A DNA stretch of 64,000 nucleotides from Sinorhizobium meliloti (GCF_035610345.1 NZ_CP141212.1:3408618-3472617), one strand, 5' to 3'. Positions 26,756-35,421 are shown, numbered from the stretch's first letter. Notes: generated by a model from the letters alone, not told the origin. Numbers and translations: made by a program.

Positions 26756-29236
26756 CTATTCCGCCGCGATGACCTTCGGCGCTTCGGCGGAGGGAATGCG
26801 GCAGGTTACTGCCGTGCCTTCGCCCTCCTTGCTGCGGATCGAAACATTGCCGTGGTGAAGGCTGACGAAGCTCTCCACGATGGACAGGCCCAGGCCCGCG
26901 CCGCCGCGCTGGCCATAGCTTTCGAAGCGGTTGAACACGGTGTTGAGAACGTCCTGCGGGATCCCTGGCCCCGTGTCGGTGACTGAGAAGGCAAAGTCGC
27001 TCCCCTCGCGCCAGCATTTGAGGTCGATCGTACTTCCGTCCGGGGCGAAATTTGCCGCATTGGTGAGAAGCTTTATGAAGATCTGCTTCAGCCGTTGCTG
27101 GTCCGCGGTGATGCGGCCGAGATTGTCGGGCGCTTCGGTTCGAAGCGACACGCCGCTCTCGATCAGCCGGTCGCCCATCTGCTGCGTCACGTCGTCGATC
27201 AGGTCGATGAGATTCACTTCCGCGAGTTCGAGCTCGACGATGCCGGCATCGACGGTCGCAAGATCGAGGATGTCGTTGACGATCGTCAGAAGCAGCGAGG
27301 AGGAGGTGGCAATGTGGTCGACATATTCGGCCTGGCGCTCGTTGAGCTCGCCGAAGACCGGCGTTTTCAGAAGGTCGGCAAAACCGATGATGTTCGTCAG
27401 AGGCGAGCGCAGCTCGTAGGAGACGTGGTGCACGAAATCGTTCTTCAGCGCATCCGCCTTGCGCAGCGCTTCGTTCTTCTCGGTGAGCGCGCGTTCGACG
27501 CGGACGCTGTCGGTGATGTTGACGAAGGTCAGCATCGTCTGGGCGTTGGGCAGCGGAATGACCGCGTAGTCGAGGATGAGGCCGGTGCGCAGCTCCAGAA
27601 TGCCGCGGCTCGACGGCCGCTCGTCGTCGAAGCTTGTGATGATATGGGCGAAGCGCTTCCAGCCGTCCGGCTGGTCGTAGGAGGCGAGACAGGCCTGCTC
27701 GATCGCGCGGATATGGGTGCCCGGTTGCGCCTCGGTCTCATTGATGCCCCAGATCGCCCGGAAGGCCGGGTTCGAGAGCCGGATGCGGCCGTCGGGCCCG
27801 AAAACGGCCACGCCCTCGGCGAGATGGTCGATCGTTTCGCCCTGGACCTGGACCAGCGTGTTGTAGCGCGTTTCCAGATCGACCCTTTCGGTCAGGTTTT
27901 CGAACACCCAGGTGGCGCCGCCCTGCGGCCGCGCGGTGGCGAAAACGCGGAGCGTCTGCCCGTTCGGCAGGTGCCAGAGATCGGACTGCGTATCGATCGC
28001 CTGATAAACGGAAAGCGCACTCGTCTTCCATTGCTTCCAGTTGAGCTGCTCCGGCAGCTTGCCGCCGGCACGCAGCCGATCGAGCACCTCGCCGTTATCG
28101 GGCTTGCGCTCGAGGAATCCCATGTCGAGATCCCAAAGCCGCTGAAAAGCCTGATTGTAGAACTGCAGCCGCTGATTGCCGTCGAAGATCGCCACCGGCG
28201 TCGCCAGGTGTTCGAGCGTCTCGGCATGGCTCTTGAGCGTCCGCGCCAGCTCCTCGCGCACCGCTTCGATGCCGGAAACGTCGATCGCGATTCCCGCAGA
28301 GCCGGCAGGCGTGCGGGCGTCCACGACGTTGAAAAACGTCCGGTTGCCCCTGACCACTGTCGAAACCTTGTCGCGGAACGGCGTCTGGAGCGTCGAGACC
28401 GCCCGGATCCGCTCGCGGGCCGTGGTCGCAAGCAGCTCGCGCTCTTCGGCGACGGCCGTGCTCGCGCTCTGGGTTTCGACCGCATTGGCATAGGCCGCAT
28501 TGACCCATTCGAGCCTGCCGTCTCCTGCGCGCTGCCACGCGGGAAGATCGACCGCGTCGAGCAGCGTCCGAACCGTCGAAAGCAAAGCATGCAGCTGGTC
28601 GCGTTCGAGCTTCAACTCGGCGAGTTCGGCCCTGAGATTGTTGAGCGCGATGAAGCGCACGAAGGCCCGCCCCCCGGATACGCGGCCCTGGGCCTCGAGG
28701 ACCTCGTTACGCTGGGTTTCGAGCACGAGATCGAAGCTCTGCGCCTGGGCACGCAAGGATTCGATCGCCTTTTCGAGCAGGCCTGCCGATTGCGGCTTGA
28801 TCCAGCGGCCGAAGGCGAGAAAGTCCCGGTCGTCCTGCGGCGCGCCGGTTTCGACCGGAAGCTGACCGAGGAATTCCGGGCGCTCTGCGAGCCCGTCCCA
28901 GATCACGATGCGCCTGTTCTTGTCCGCAATGAGAGCCTGGAAGCGGGAAATGCGCTGGTTCGCGTCGGATAGATTGGAACGAAGCTCGCGGTTCTCGGCC
29001 TCGATATTGCCGCGCTGGCGGATGAGCCAGATCGCCGAAATCATGGCGGCGGAAATGACGCCGATCAAAACGGAGAAGGTCACCACCTCCGTCGTGCCGA
29101 ATATGCTTCTGCCGGGATCAGTGGCCTGAGCTGCGGCATCGCTTGCCGCAAGCAATACCGTTCCCGCAAGGAGCCGCTTGAGCAGTCTCGGCACCCCCTG
29201 CCGTCCTGCAGAAGACATGGATTCATGTGTTTTCAC
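26756..29236 (-). CDS. divL: DivL-type PAS sensor pseudokinase with tyrosine in the H-box
   Basis: 826 residues. There is a hydrophobic N-terminus (about 20-36), a membrane segment (about 50-72), a coiled coil, several PAS-like regions (about 220-565), then HisKA and HATPase domains. The H-box reads FVHHVSYELRSPLTN: Tyr607 stands where kinases carry the phospho-accepting His. The ATPase motifs look intact (LLTNAANFAPDG, VTDTGPGIP, GQRGGAGLGLSIVESF). A tyrosine there is the signature of Caulobacter DivL, which controls the CckA-ChpT-CtrA relay through DivK. It heads a tight run ending with trxA. The ribosome site at ATG 29236 is weak; a second ATG lies six codons in. Confidence 0.9.
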   Translation of the reverse strand: MKTHESMSSAGRQGVPRLLKRLLAGTVLLAASDAAAQATDPGRSIFGTTEVVTFSVLIGVISAAMISAIWLIRQRGNIEAENRELRSNLSDANQRISRFQALIADKNRRIVIWDGLAERPEFLGQLPVETGAPQDDRDFLAFGRWIKPQSAGLLEKAIESLRAQAQSFDLVLETQRNEVLEAQGRVSGGRAFVRFIALNNLRAELAELKLERDQLHALLSTVRTLLDAVDLPAWQRAGDGRLEWVNAAYANAVETQSASTAVAEERELLATTARERIRAVSTLQTPFRDKVSTVVRGNRTFFNVVDARTPAGSAGIAIDVSGIEAVREELARTLKSHAETLEHLATPVAIFDGNQRLQFYNQAFQRLWDLDMGFLERKPDNGEVLDRLRAGGKLPEQLNWKQWKTSALSVYQAIDTQSDLWHLPNGQTLRVFATARPQGGATWVFENLTERVDLETRYNTLVQVQGETIDHLAEGVAVFGPDGRIRLSNPAFRAIWGINETEAQPGTHIRAIEQACLASYDQPDGWKRFAHIITSFDDERPSSRGILELRTGLILDYAVIPLPNAQTMLTFVNITDSVRVERALTEKNEALRKADALKNDFVHHVSYELRSPLTNIIGFADLLKTPVFGELNERQAEYVDHIATSSSLLLTIVNDILDLATVDAGIVELELAEVNLIDLIDDVTQQMGDRLIESGVSLRTEAPDNLGRITADQQRLKQIFIKLLTNAANFAPDGSTIDLKCWREGSDFAFSVTDTGPGIPQDVLNTVFNRFESYGQRGGAGLGLSIVESFVSLHHGNVSIRSKEGEGTAVTCRIPSAEAPKVIAAE

Positions 29237-29540
29237 GGCGCCGTCCCCGTTCGTCCGGAAAGTGCCGGCGACCTTGCGCCCCCGCGCGCCGGAGCCCGTT
29301 TAAAGGCTCCTGTCAGTTCCGATTGCATCTCCGGTCTGTCTCCGTCTGTTTGCCGCCTGTCCGACAAGACATCCCATTTCGACCGCGCCGCCGGCCCGAA
29401 AAATCCACACCGGCATAACGAATCGATAAGCTAAACATACTTCTTTGACGATTCGGCTGAAAGTGCGAGCCCCAAAAAAGCGGCCGCGATCTCTTGTCAA
29501 GATCGCGGCCACAAGATGTTGTGGATTGCTCGGGTAAGGA
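29237..29540 (-). promoter_or_regulatory. divL upstream region with two GANTC sites
   Basis: 304 bases between the ahcY stop and the divL start. It holds the ahcY terminator (29473-29511), then an AT-rich stretch with two CcrM-type GANTC sites 30 bp apart (GAATC at 29420-29424 and GATTC at 29450-29454). Nearer the gene it is GC-rich. The divL promoter presumably lies here, but no clear -35/-10 pair stands out. No gene is seen. Confidence 0.45.
29473..29511 (-). terminator. intrinsic terminator of ahcY
   Basis: Reading the minus strand, GGCCGCGATCTT (from 29510) and its partner (to 29482) form a long GC-rich stem. It is followed by GC and a run of six T residues (29474-29479 as A on plus). 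It lies 30 bases after the ahcY stop. Confidence 0.9.
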
Positions 29541-30941
29541 TCAGTACCGGTAGTGTTCGGCCTTGAACGGACCCTGCTGCTTGACGCCGATATAGGAGGC
29601 CTGTTCCTCCGAGAGCTCGGTCAGCTTGGCGCCGAGCTTGGTGAGATGCAGGCGCGCCACCTTCTCGTCGAGCTGCTTCGGCAGCACGTAGACCTCGTTC
29701 TTGTACTGATCGCCCTTGGTGAAGAGCTCGATCTGCGCCAGAACCTGGTTGGAGAAGGATGCCGACATGACGAAGGACGGATGTCCGGTGGCGTTGCCGA
29801 GATTGAGCAGGCGGCCTTCCGAAAGCAGGATGATGCGGTTGCCCTTCGGGAACTCGATCAGGTCGACCTGCGGCTTTACGTTCGTCCACTTCAGGTTCCG
29901 AAGCGCCGAGACCTGAATCTCGTTGTCGAAATGGCCGATATTGCCGACGATCGCCATGTCCTTCATCGCGCGCATGTGCTCGATGCGGATGACGTCCTTG
30001 TTGCCGGTGGTGGTGATGAAGATGTCGGCGGACGATACGACGTCTTCGAGTTGGACGACTTCAAAGCCGTCCATGGCCGCCTGGAGGGCGCAGATCGGGT
30101 CGACTTCCGTGACCTTGACGCGTGCGCCGGCGCCGCTGAGCGAAGCCGCCGAGCCCTTGCCGACGTCGCCGTAGCCGCAGACCACCGCGACCTTGCCGGC
30201 CATCATCACGTCGGTGCCGCGGCGGATGCCGTCGACGAGCGATTCCTTGCAACCGTACTTGTTGTCGAACTTCGACTTCGTGACGCTGTCGTTGACGTTG
30301 ATCGCCGGGAAGGGCAGCAGGCCCTTGGCCTGGAGCTGGTACAGGCGGTTGACGCCCGTGGTCGTTTCTTCCGTCACGCCCTTGATCGCGTCACGCTGCT
30401 TGGTGAACCAGCCCGGTGTCGCGGCGAGGCGCTTCTTGATCTGCGCGAAAAGGATCTCTTCCTCTTCGGAGCCCGGATTCGTCAGAATGTTCTCGCCGGC
30501 CTCGGCGCGGGCGCCGAGCAGGATGTACATGGTCGCGTCGCCGCCGTCGTCGAGAATCATGTTCGAGACGCCGCCGTCGGCCCATTGGAAGATCTTGTCG
30601 GTGTAGGTCCAGTATTCCTCGAGCGTCTCGCCCTTGACGGCGAAGACGGGTACGCCGCTTGTAGCGATGGCGGCGGCAGCGTGGTCCTGGGTCGAGAAGA
30701 TGTTGCACGAGGCCCAGCGCACTTCGGCACCGAGCGCAACCAGCGTCTCGATCAGCACGGCGGTCTGGATCGTCATGTGGAGCGAGCCGGTGATGCGGGC
30801 GCCCTTCAGCGGCTTCGATGCGCCGAACTCCTCGCGGCAGGCCATCAGGCCCGGCATTTCCGTTTCGGCGATGGCGATTTCCTTGCGGCCGAAATCGGCA
30901 AGCCCGATGTCGGCGACGATATAGTCCTGAGTTGCGCTCAT
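29541..30941 (-). CDS. ahcY: S-adenosylhomocysteine hydrolase
   Basis: 466-residue NAD-dependent enzyme that splits SAH to adenosine and homocysteine, keeping the methyl cycle running. It shows FVIGVAG-like Rossmann motif [31 protein letters not shown] (catalytic Lys and Asp), [13 protein letters not shown] and C-terminal KAEHYRY. The proteobacterial insert makes it about 466 residues, as expected. The ATG at 30941 follows cctggag and gives the conserved N-terminus; the open frame upstream is non-coding leader. A perfect inverted repeat at 31065-31088 sits in its upstream region. Confidence 0.97.
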   Translation of the reverse strand: MSATQDYIVADIGLADFGRKEIAIAETEMPGLMACREEFGASKPLKGARITGSLHMTIQTAVLIETLVALGAEVRWASCNIFSTQDHAAAAIATSGVPVFAVKGETLEEYWTYTDKIFQWADGGVSNMILDDGGDATMYILLGARAEAGENILTNPGSEEEEILFAQIKKRLAATPGWFTKQRDAIKGVTEETTTGVNRLYQLQAKGLLPFPAINVNDSVTKSKFDNKYGCKESLVDGIRRGTDVMMAGKVAVVCGYGDVGKGSAASLSGAGARVKVTEVDPICALQAAMDGFEVVQLEDVVSSADIFITTTGNKDVIRIEHMRAMKDMAIVGNIGHFDNEIQVSALRNLKWTNVKPQVDLIEFPKGNRIILLSEGRLLNLGNATGHPSFVMSASFSNQVLAQIELFTKGDQYKNEVYVLPKQLDEKVARLHLTKLGAKLTELSEEQASYIGVKQQGPFKAEHYRY

Positions 30942-31006
30942 GAAGTTCTCCAGGCTGATCCTAGGGCCGCGCGGCCACATGGCCGTTTGGCGGCATGACA
31001 GTGCCT

Positions 31007-31020
31007 CCCGCGATCGCGGG
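31007..31020. repeat. 14-bp perfect palindrome in the ahcY leader
   Basis: CCCGCGATCGCGGG, between the candidate operator and the ahcY start. It could fold in the 5' leader; no known riboswitch consensus (SAH, SAM-II, SAM/SAH) was recognised around it. Confidence 0.4.
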
Positions 31021-31064
31021 CAGCGTGCCTTCGGTCTATCAGGAAACCCCGTGGAGGGCAACCG

Positions 31065-31088
31065 ACATATAAAGAGGTCTTTATATGT
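31065..31088. promoter_or_regulatory. candidate SahR/ArsR-type operator before ahcY
   Basis: Perfect 11-bp inverted repeat, ACATATAAAGA and TCTTTATATGT with two bases between, in an AT-rich island 123 bases upstream of ahcY. The TATAAAGA/TCTTTATA arms look like the sites of ArsR-family methyl-cycle regulators (SahR group) described for proteobacterial ahcY and met genes. No such regulator gene is in the window, so the link is inference. Confidence 0.6.
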
Positions 31089-31097
31089 TTATATCGG

Positions 31098-31391
31098 TCA
31101 CATCTCTTCGCCGAACTTGTCGCGAACCAGCGTATCCAGCGCGTTGAGCGCTTCTTCGGCCTGAGCGCCGCTGGCGGTGACGAAGACCGAGCAGCCGGTG
31201 CTGGCCGCCAGCATCATCAGCCCCATGATCGAGGTCCCGCCGACGGTCATGCCGTCCTTGGAGACGGTGATCTCCGCGTCGAAGGTCTCGACGGTCTGCA
31301 CGAATTTCGCGGAGGCACGCGCATGCAGGCCGCGTTTGTTGACGATGAGCAGTTCGCGCGTCAGAGCCGTGTCGGGGCGGTGATCCATCAT
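31098..31391 (-). CDS. phosphocarrier protein HPr
   Basis: 97 residues. The phospho-histidine is in VNKRGLHARASAKF (His23, equivalent to His15). The regulatory serine is in GGTSIMGLMML (Ser54, equivalent to Ser46), the target of HprK. It takes phosphate from an EI enzyme not encoded here and passes it to the EIIA-Man next to it; there are no sugar-specific EIIB/EIIC genes, so the role is regulatory. It overlaps the EIIA gene by four bases (ATGA). In S. meliloti this HPr affects succinate-mediated catabolite repression. Confidence 0.95.
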   Translation of the reverse strand: MMDHRPDTALTRELLIVNKRGLHARASAKFVQTVETFDAEITVSKDGMTVGGTSIMGLMMLAASTGCSVFVTASGAQAEEALNALDTLVRDKFGEEM

Positions 31392-31789
31392 TTTCCACTC
31401 AGAACCCGACTGGCGACGTTGATGTATTTGCGCCCCGCCTCGGAGGCTTCCACCAGCGCCTTGTCCATGTCGCTTTCGCCGCGCACGCCTGCGAGCTTGA
31501 TGAGCATCGGCAGGTTGACGCCGGCGATGACCTCGACGCTGCCGCCGCGCATCACCGAAATGGCGAGATTCGAAGGGGTGCCGCCGAACATATCCGTCAG
31601 GATGATAACGCCGTCGCCTTGATTGGCCTTCTCGACGGCGTCGAGGATATCCTGACGCCGCTGATCCATGTCGTCCTCGGGGCCTATGCAGACGGTCTCG
31701 ATAGCTTTTTGCGGACCGACGACATGCTCCAAAGCATGCCGAAACTCATCCGCCAGCTTGCCATGAGTGACAAGCACAAGTCCGATCAT
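31388..31789 (-). CDS. manX: PTS EIIA component, mannose family
   Basis: 133 residues with the EIIA-Man fold. It has MIGLVLVTHGKLADEF (phospho-His9), VIILTDMFGGTPSNLA and VIAGVNLPMLIKLA. The ATG at 31789 starts the conserved strand directly; upstream in-frame codons run through the AT-richer gap. It is a stand-alone domain without EIIB/C/D, as in the regulatory PTS of alphaproteobacteria. It is translationally linked to HPr downstream and separated from hprK upstream by 156 bases. Confidence 0.95.
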   Translation of the reverse strand: MIGLVLVTHGKLADEFRHALEHVVGPQKAIETVCIGPEDDMDQRRQDILDAVEKANQGDGVIILTDMFGGTPSNLAISVMRGGSVEVIAGVNLPMLIKLAGVRGESDMDKALVEASEAGRKYINVASRVLSGK

Positions 31790-31945
31790 GGGTATCTTTG
31801 CTCCAACTGCATATGCAACTCGTTGATGGCCAGATATCGCAATGCAGCAATTTCGTCCACCTGTTGGGGGCGCCATCTTGGCAAGGAAAAGGCGAAGTGC
31901 AAGCCAAAAATGCCGAAAAAGCAGCCGCACTGCCTTCCGATAAGG
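31790..31945 (-). promoter_or_regulatory. 156-base gap between hprK and manX with a palindrome
   Basis: Unlike its neighbours, which overlap, this junction is open and relatively AT-rich. It holds the 10-bp palindrome TGCATATGCA (31808-31817), flanked by AAC and ACT, 19 bases before the manX ATG. A promoter or regulatory site for manX-HPr is likely here; no gene is seen. Confidence 0.4.
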
Positions 31946-32404
31946 CTAAAGTCCTACATTTTCGGGCAGAAGGGCGGCGAGCGTGTCGAGCGGCGACAGC
32001 GGCCCCTCGACCGGGAGGCGCAACAGCGGCAGATTTCGCCCGATCCCGAGCTCCAGCTCCTCCTCCTCCGGCGGCAGACGCGGCTCGAAGGGTGCCCTGA
32101 CCGGCGTGATCGCCCAATCGAGAACGCAGGCGGAGACGGTACCGACTTCCGCAATTCCGGATCCGCGGATTTCGAGGAGCCCGCGAATGACGGTAGGGCA
32201 GCGCGCGACGATGCGCCCGTTCTCGAGCGTCAGATCCACGCGGTCGTCCGCGACGAGCGCGGCGAAGCGGCCCCGGCGTCTCACTTGCGAGAGGCAGGAA
32301 AGCGCGAGCGCCGACTTGCCCGAGCCGGACGGCCCTGTGATCAGCAGCCCGGTCGTGCCGAGAACGATCGCGGTTCCGTGGACATTGATGAAGGGCGCAT
32401 TCAC
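31946..32404 (-). CDS. hprK: HPr kinase/phosphorylase, short form
   Basis: 152 residues, about half the length of the Bacillus enzyme: only the catalytic C-terminal domain is present. The P-loop GPSGSGKSA (24-32) and the LLEIRGSGIAEV signature mark the family. It would phosphorylate HPr on Ser54. The short form is usual in alphaproteobacteria, so this is not a broken gene. Its start overlaps the exoS stop by four bases, coupling it to the two-component sensor. Confidence 0.93.
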   Translation of the reverse strand: MNAPFINVHGTAIVLGTTGLLITGPSGSGKSALALSCLSQVRRRGRFAALVADDRVDLTLENGRIVARCPTVIRGLLEIRGSGIAEVGTVSACVLDWAITPVRAPFEPRLPPEEEELELGIGRNLPLLRLPVEGPLSPLDTLAALLPENVGL

Positions 32405-34188
32405 GGGTGCGGCTCGGCGGGCAGCGAGAGAACGAAGCGGGCGCCGCCGATGTGGCCGTCCTTGCCAACGATGTTCTCGGCTCTGAGCGTTCCGCCATGC
32501 GCCTCGGCGATCTGGCGCGAAATCGAAAGGCCGAGCCCCGAGTTCTGGCCGAAGTCCTCGCCCTCCGGCCGGTCGGTGTAGAAGCGCTCGAAGATACGGT
32601 CGATGTCCTCCGCCTGGATGCCCGGGCCGTTGTCTTCGACATAGACGATGCAGCGCGATCGCGACCGGGTCAGCCGGACGACGATGCGGCCGTTCTGCTC
32701 GGAGACGAAGGAGCGGGCGTTTTCGATCAGGTTCGTGATGATCTGACCGATGCGCAGTTCGTAGCCGCTGACGATGAAGCTTGCGCGCGGGTTGTCCTTA
32801 CGGTCGACGACGAAGTCGAGCAGCACCGGTTTCTTGCTGCCCCGGATCTGGCGTGAAATTTCGACGAGGTCGCCGAGCAGCTTTTCGAGGTCGACCTTCT
32901 TCGCGTCGGCGCGTGCAAGCTCCGCATCCAGGCGCGAGGCGTCGGAGATATCGCTGATCAGCCGGTCGAGCCGTCGCACGTCGTGCTGGATGACGTCCAT
33001 CAGCCGCTTCTTCGATTCCTCGTTGCGCGCGAGCGGCAAGGTTTCGACCGCGCTGCGCAGCGACGTCAGCGGATTCTTGAGTTCATGGCTCACATCGGCG
33101 GCGAAGTTCTCGATCGCCGCGATGCGGTCGTAGAGCGCGGTCGTCATTTCCCGGAGCGCCACGGAAAGATTGCCGATCTCGTCCTGGCGGGATGAGAAGT
33201 CCGGGATCTCCTCCCGTTCCTTGGCGCCGCCGCGGCGCACGCGGATGGCCGCGGCCGAAAGCCGCCGCAGCGGGTTGGCGATCGTCGACGAGAGAAGCAG
33301 CGAGAGTATGACGTTGACCAGCGCCGCCACGCCGAAAACGCGGATGATCGCCAGCCGTTCTGCATGGACGATCTTGTCGATGTCGCCGGCCTGGGTGGAG
33401 AGGAGGAGCACACCGAGGACCGCGCGGAAGCGCTGTACCGGAACGGCAACCGAAACGATCAGCTCGCCCTTCTCCGTCACGCGCACCACGGCGCCGCGCA
33501 CGCCGGTCAGGGCGTTCATCACCTCCGGATAGATCGAGCCGTTGCCGCCGGGCGGCTCCTTGTAGAGCGGCAGGTCGCCCGGCTGCAGCAGCCGGTTGAA
33601 CCAGGTGCCGAACTCGTCGGCGAGGCTAGGGCTTTCCGGATCGACCGGCGGCAGGTCGAAACGAAGCACCTGTCCGCCGCTATAGAGGTGGCGCGAATCG
33701 AGCAGCAGGTCGGCATCGGCATCGAAGAGGCGAGCGCGCGTGCGCGTCGGCGAGATCAGTCTTCTCAAGACCGGCGCCACGCGTTCCTGAATGATCGGGA
33801 ATTCGAGGTCTTCGTCGCTCGGCAGCGGCGTGATGCTTTCGCCGGCCTGCAATTCGAGCAGCTTTTCCGGATCGATGGTGATCGAATTGGTGTCCACCGA
33901 GGCGGAGGCCGAGATGGCGCCGGCGATGATCTCGCCCTGCGTCAGAAGGCTCTCCACCCGGGCGTCGATCAGACCTTCCCGGAACTGGTTGAGATACATG
34001 ATCCCGCCGACGAGGACCACCAGCGCCACCAGGTTGAAGAAGACGATGCGCCGCGTGAGGCTCGAGAAGACCGCATTGCCGAACAGGCGCCGGATCAGCG
34101 TAAAGGGATGCGCCCATCGCCGCTGCCCGCGCAGCGTCGATGCCCGTCCTTCCGCTTCTTCGATATCGCCCTGCAAGACTTCTACCAA
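32401..34188 (-). CDS. exoS: sensor histidine kinase ExoS (ChvG)
   Basis: Membrane sensor kinase paired with ChvI, controlling succinoglycan, motility, cell envelope and host-associated genes. The order is cytoplasmic N-terminus, transmembrane segment (LTRRIVFFNLVALVVLVGGIM, seen as FFNLVALVVLVGGI), periplasmic sensing domain, second membrane segment (FGVAALVNVILSLLLSS), HAMP, then HisKA with DVSHELKNPLTSL and HATPase with NLIENARSF and SGLGLSISRQIAEAHGG. TTG at 34188 after gcgggagcgggagac gives 595 residues, which as I recall is the S. meliloti length. An ATG 33 codons upstream is in non-conserved sequence. It lies 169 bases after chvI. Confidence 0.95.
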   Translation of the reverse strand: MVEVLQGDIEEAEGRASTLRGQRRWAHPFTLIRRLFGNAVFSSLTRRIVFFNLVALVVLVGGIMYLNQFREGLIDARVESLLTQGEIIAGAISASASVDTNSITIDPEKLLELQAGESITPLPSDEDLEFPIIQERVAPVLRRLISPTRTRARLFDADADLLLDSRHLYSGGQVLRFDLPPVDPESPSLADEFGTWFNRLLQPGDLPLYKEPPGGNGSIYPEVMNALTGVRGAVVRVTEKGELIVSVAVPVQRFRAVLGVLLLSTQAGDIDKIVHAERLAIIRVFGVAALVNVILSLLLSSTIANPLRRLSAAAIRVRRGGAKEREEIPDFSSRQDEIGNLSVALREMTTALYDRIAAIENFAADVSHELKNPLTSLRSAVETLPLARNEESKKRLMDVIQHDVRRLDRLISDISDASRLDAELARADAKKVDLEKLLGDLVEISRQIRGSKKPVLLDFVVDRKDNPRASFIVSGYELRIGQIITNLIENARSFVSEQNGRIVVRLTRSRSRCIVYVEDNGPGIQAEDIDRIFERFYTDRPEGEDFGQNSGLGLSISRQIAEAHGGTLRAENIVGKDGHIGGARFVLSLPAEPHP

Positions 34189-34357
34189 GTCTCCCGCTCC
34201 CGCGACGCGACCTTCGCTTCTGCCCGCGTCGCCTGTCGCATTCGCCCGTTCCCGCGATGCCCTACGCCAGCCGGCGCTGCTGCGCAAGCGCTAGCAAGGG
34301 AGGTACGGGCGGCAGCGCTCCGGCGACGAGTGATCCGCAATCCGCCGGCTCGCTCCC

Positions 34358-35080
34358 TCAGGCCGTTTCGCGGAAACGATAGCCGACGCCGTAGAGCGTC
34401 TCGATCATGTCGAAGTCGTTGTCGACCATCTTGAACTTCTTGCGAAGCCGCTTGATGTGGCTGTCGATCGTGCGGTCGTCGACATAGACCTGTTCGTCAT
34501 AGGCGGCATCCATCAGCGCGTCGCGGCTCTTCACCACGCCGGGTCGCTGCGCCAGTGCGTGCAGGATGAGGAACTCCGTGACGGTCAGCGTGACGGATTC
34601 GTTCTTCCAGGTGCAGGTATGCCGCTCCTGGTCCATGACGAGCTGGCCCCGTTCGAGCGAACGGGAAGGCGTGTCGGCATTCTTCACCGGTCCGGCGCCT
34701 CCGGCCGCAGCCTCCCGGTTGGCCGCGCGACGCAGGATCGCCTTGACGCGCTCCACCAGGAGGCGCTGTGAGAAGGGCTTGGTGATGAAGTCGTCGGCGC
34801 CCATCTTCAGACCGAAGAGCTCGTCGATCTCCTCGTCCTTCGATGTGAGGAAGATGACGGGCAGGTCGGACTTCTGTCTCAGCCGCCGCAACAGCTCCAT
34901 GCCGTCCATGCGGGGCATCTTGATGTCGAAGATAGCGAGCTGCGGCGGACGCGCCAGCAGACCCTCCAGCGCCGATGCGCCGTCCGTATAGGTTTCGACC
35001 TTGTAGCCCTCGGCTTCCAGCGCGATGGACACGGACGTCAGGATGTTGCGGTCGTCATCGACAAGCGCGATGGTCTGCAT
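34358..35080 (-). CDS. chvI: response regulator ChvI
   Basis: 240-residue OmpR/PhoB-type regulator phosphorylated by ExoS. The receiver domain has the acidic pocket LVDDD, the phospho-acceptor Asp52 ([12 protein letters not shown]) and Lys in DFITKPFS. The winged-helix C-terminus has [16 protein letters not shown] and ends with [11 protein letters not shown]. It is an essential or near-essential regulator in rhizobia. The divergent neighbour is pckA, with 341 bases between the two starts. Confidence 0.96.
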   Translation of the reverse strand: MQTIALVDDDRNILTSVSIALEAEGYKVETYTDGASALEGLLARPPQLAIFDIKMPRMDGMELLRRLRQKSDLPVIFLTSKDEEIDELFGLKMGADDFITKPFSQRLLVERVKAILRRAANREAAAGGAGPVKNADTPSRSLERGQLVMDQERHTCTWKNESVTLTVTEFLILHALAQRPGVVKSRDALMDAAYDEQVYVDDRTIDSHIKRLRKKFKMVDNDFDMIETLYGVGYRFRETA

Positions 35081-35421
35081 CTTATTCTACTCCGTTTCGA
35101 GGCCCGGTTGCCGAGACGCTTCGAGATGCGTTGCAAGAATCGCGGCAACCGCGAGTCACGGCCGCGTTAATTGAGTATAAAGGTGGAACAAATTGTGGCG
35201 AAGTGCAAAAGCACCTGATCCGGTTCCCCTGCAGCCGGCCCCGCCGGTGGGTTTCCGGAAGCTGCGATTCAACCGATTAAAAAATGCATATTTTTCTTTA
35301 AATCGATTAATATACTGAATTCATTATTGTTTTAGAATTGACTATCTTGTCTTGGATCGGCCTTGCCGGTATGTTCCGACGAAATTCAACGCCAATGGCC
35401 AACCACGAAGGAAGCTTGACC
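35081..35421. promoter_or_regulatory. chvI-pckA divergent promoter region
   Basis: 341 bases. The half near chvI is GC-rich, and the half near pckA is strongly AT-rich (35270-35345). Two near-identical boxes lie exactly 30 bp apart: AACCGATTAA (35271-35280) and AATCGATTAA (35301-35310, core AATCGATT palindromic). They are candidate sites for a pckA regulator such as the LacI-family PckR of S. meliloti. No gene is seen here. Confidence 0.5.

Noticed and set aside
30942..31097. SAH, SAM-II or SAM/SAH riboswitch upstream of ahcY
   Set aside because: None of the conserved cores was recognised; the inverted repeat is better explained as a protein operator.
31946..32404. hprK as a truncated pseudogene
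   Set aside because: The short, kinase-domain-only form is normal in alphaproteobacteria and its P-loop and signature are intact.
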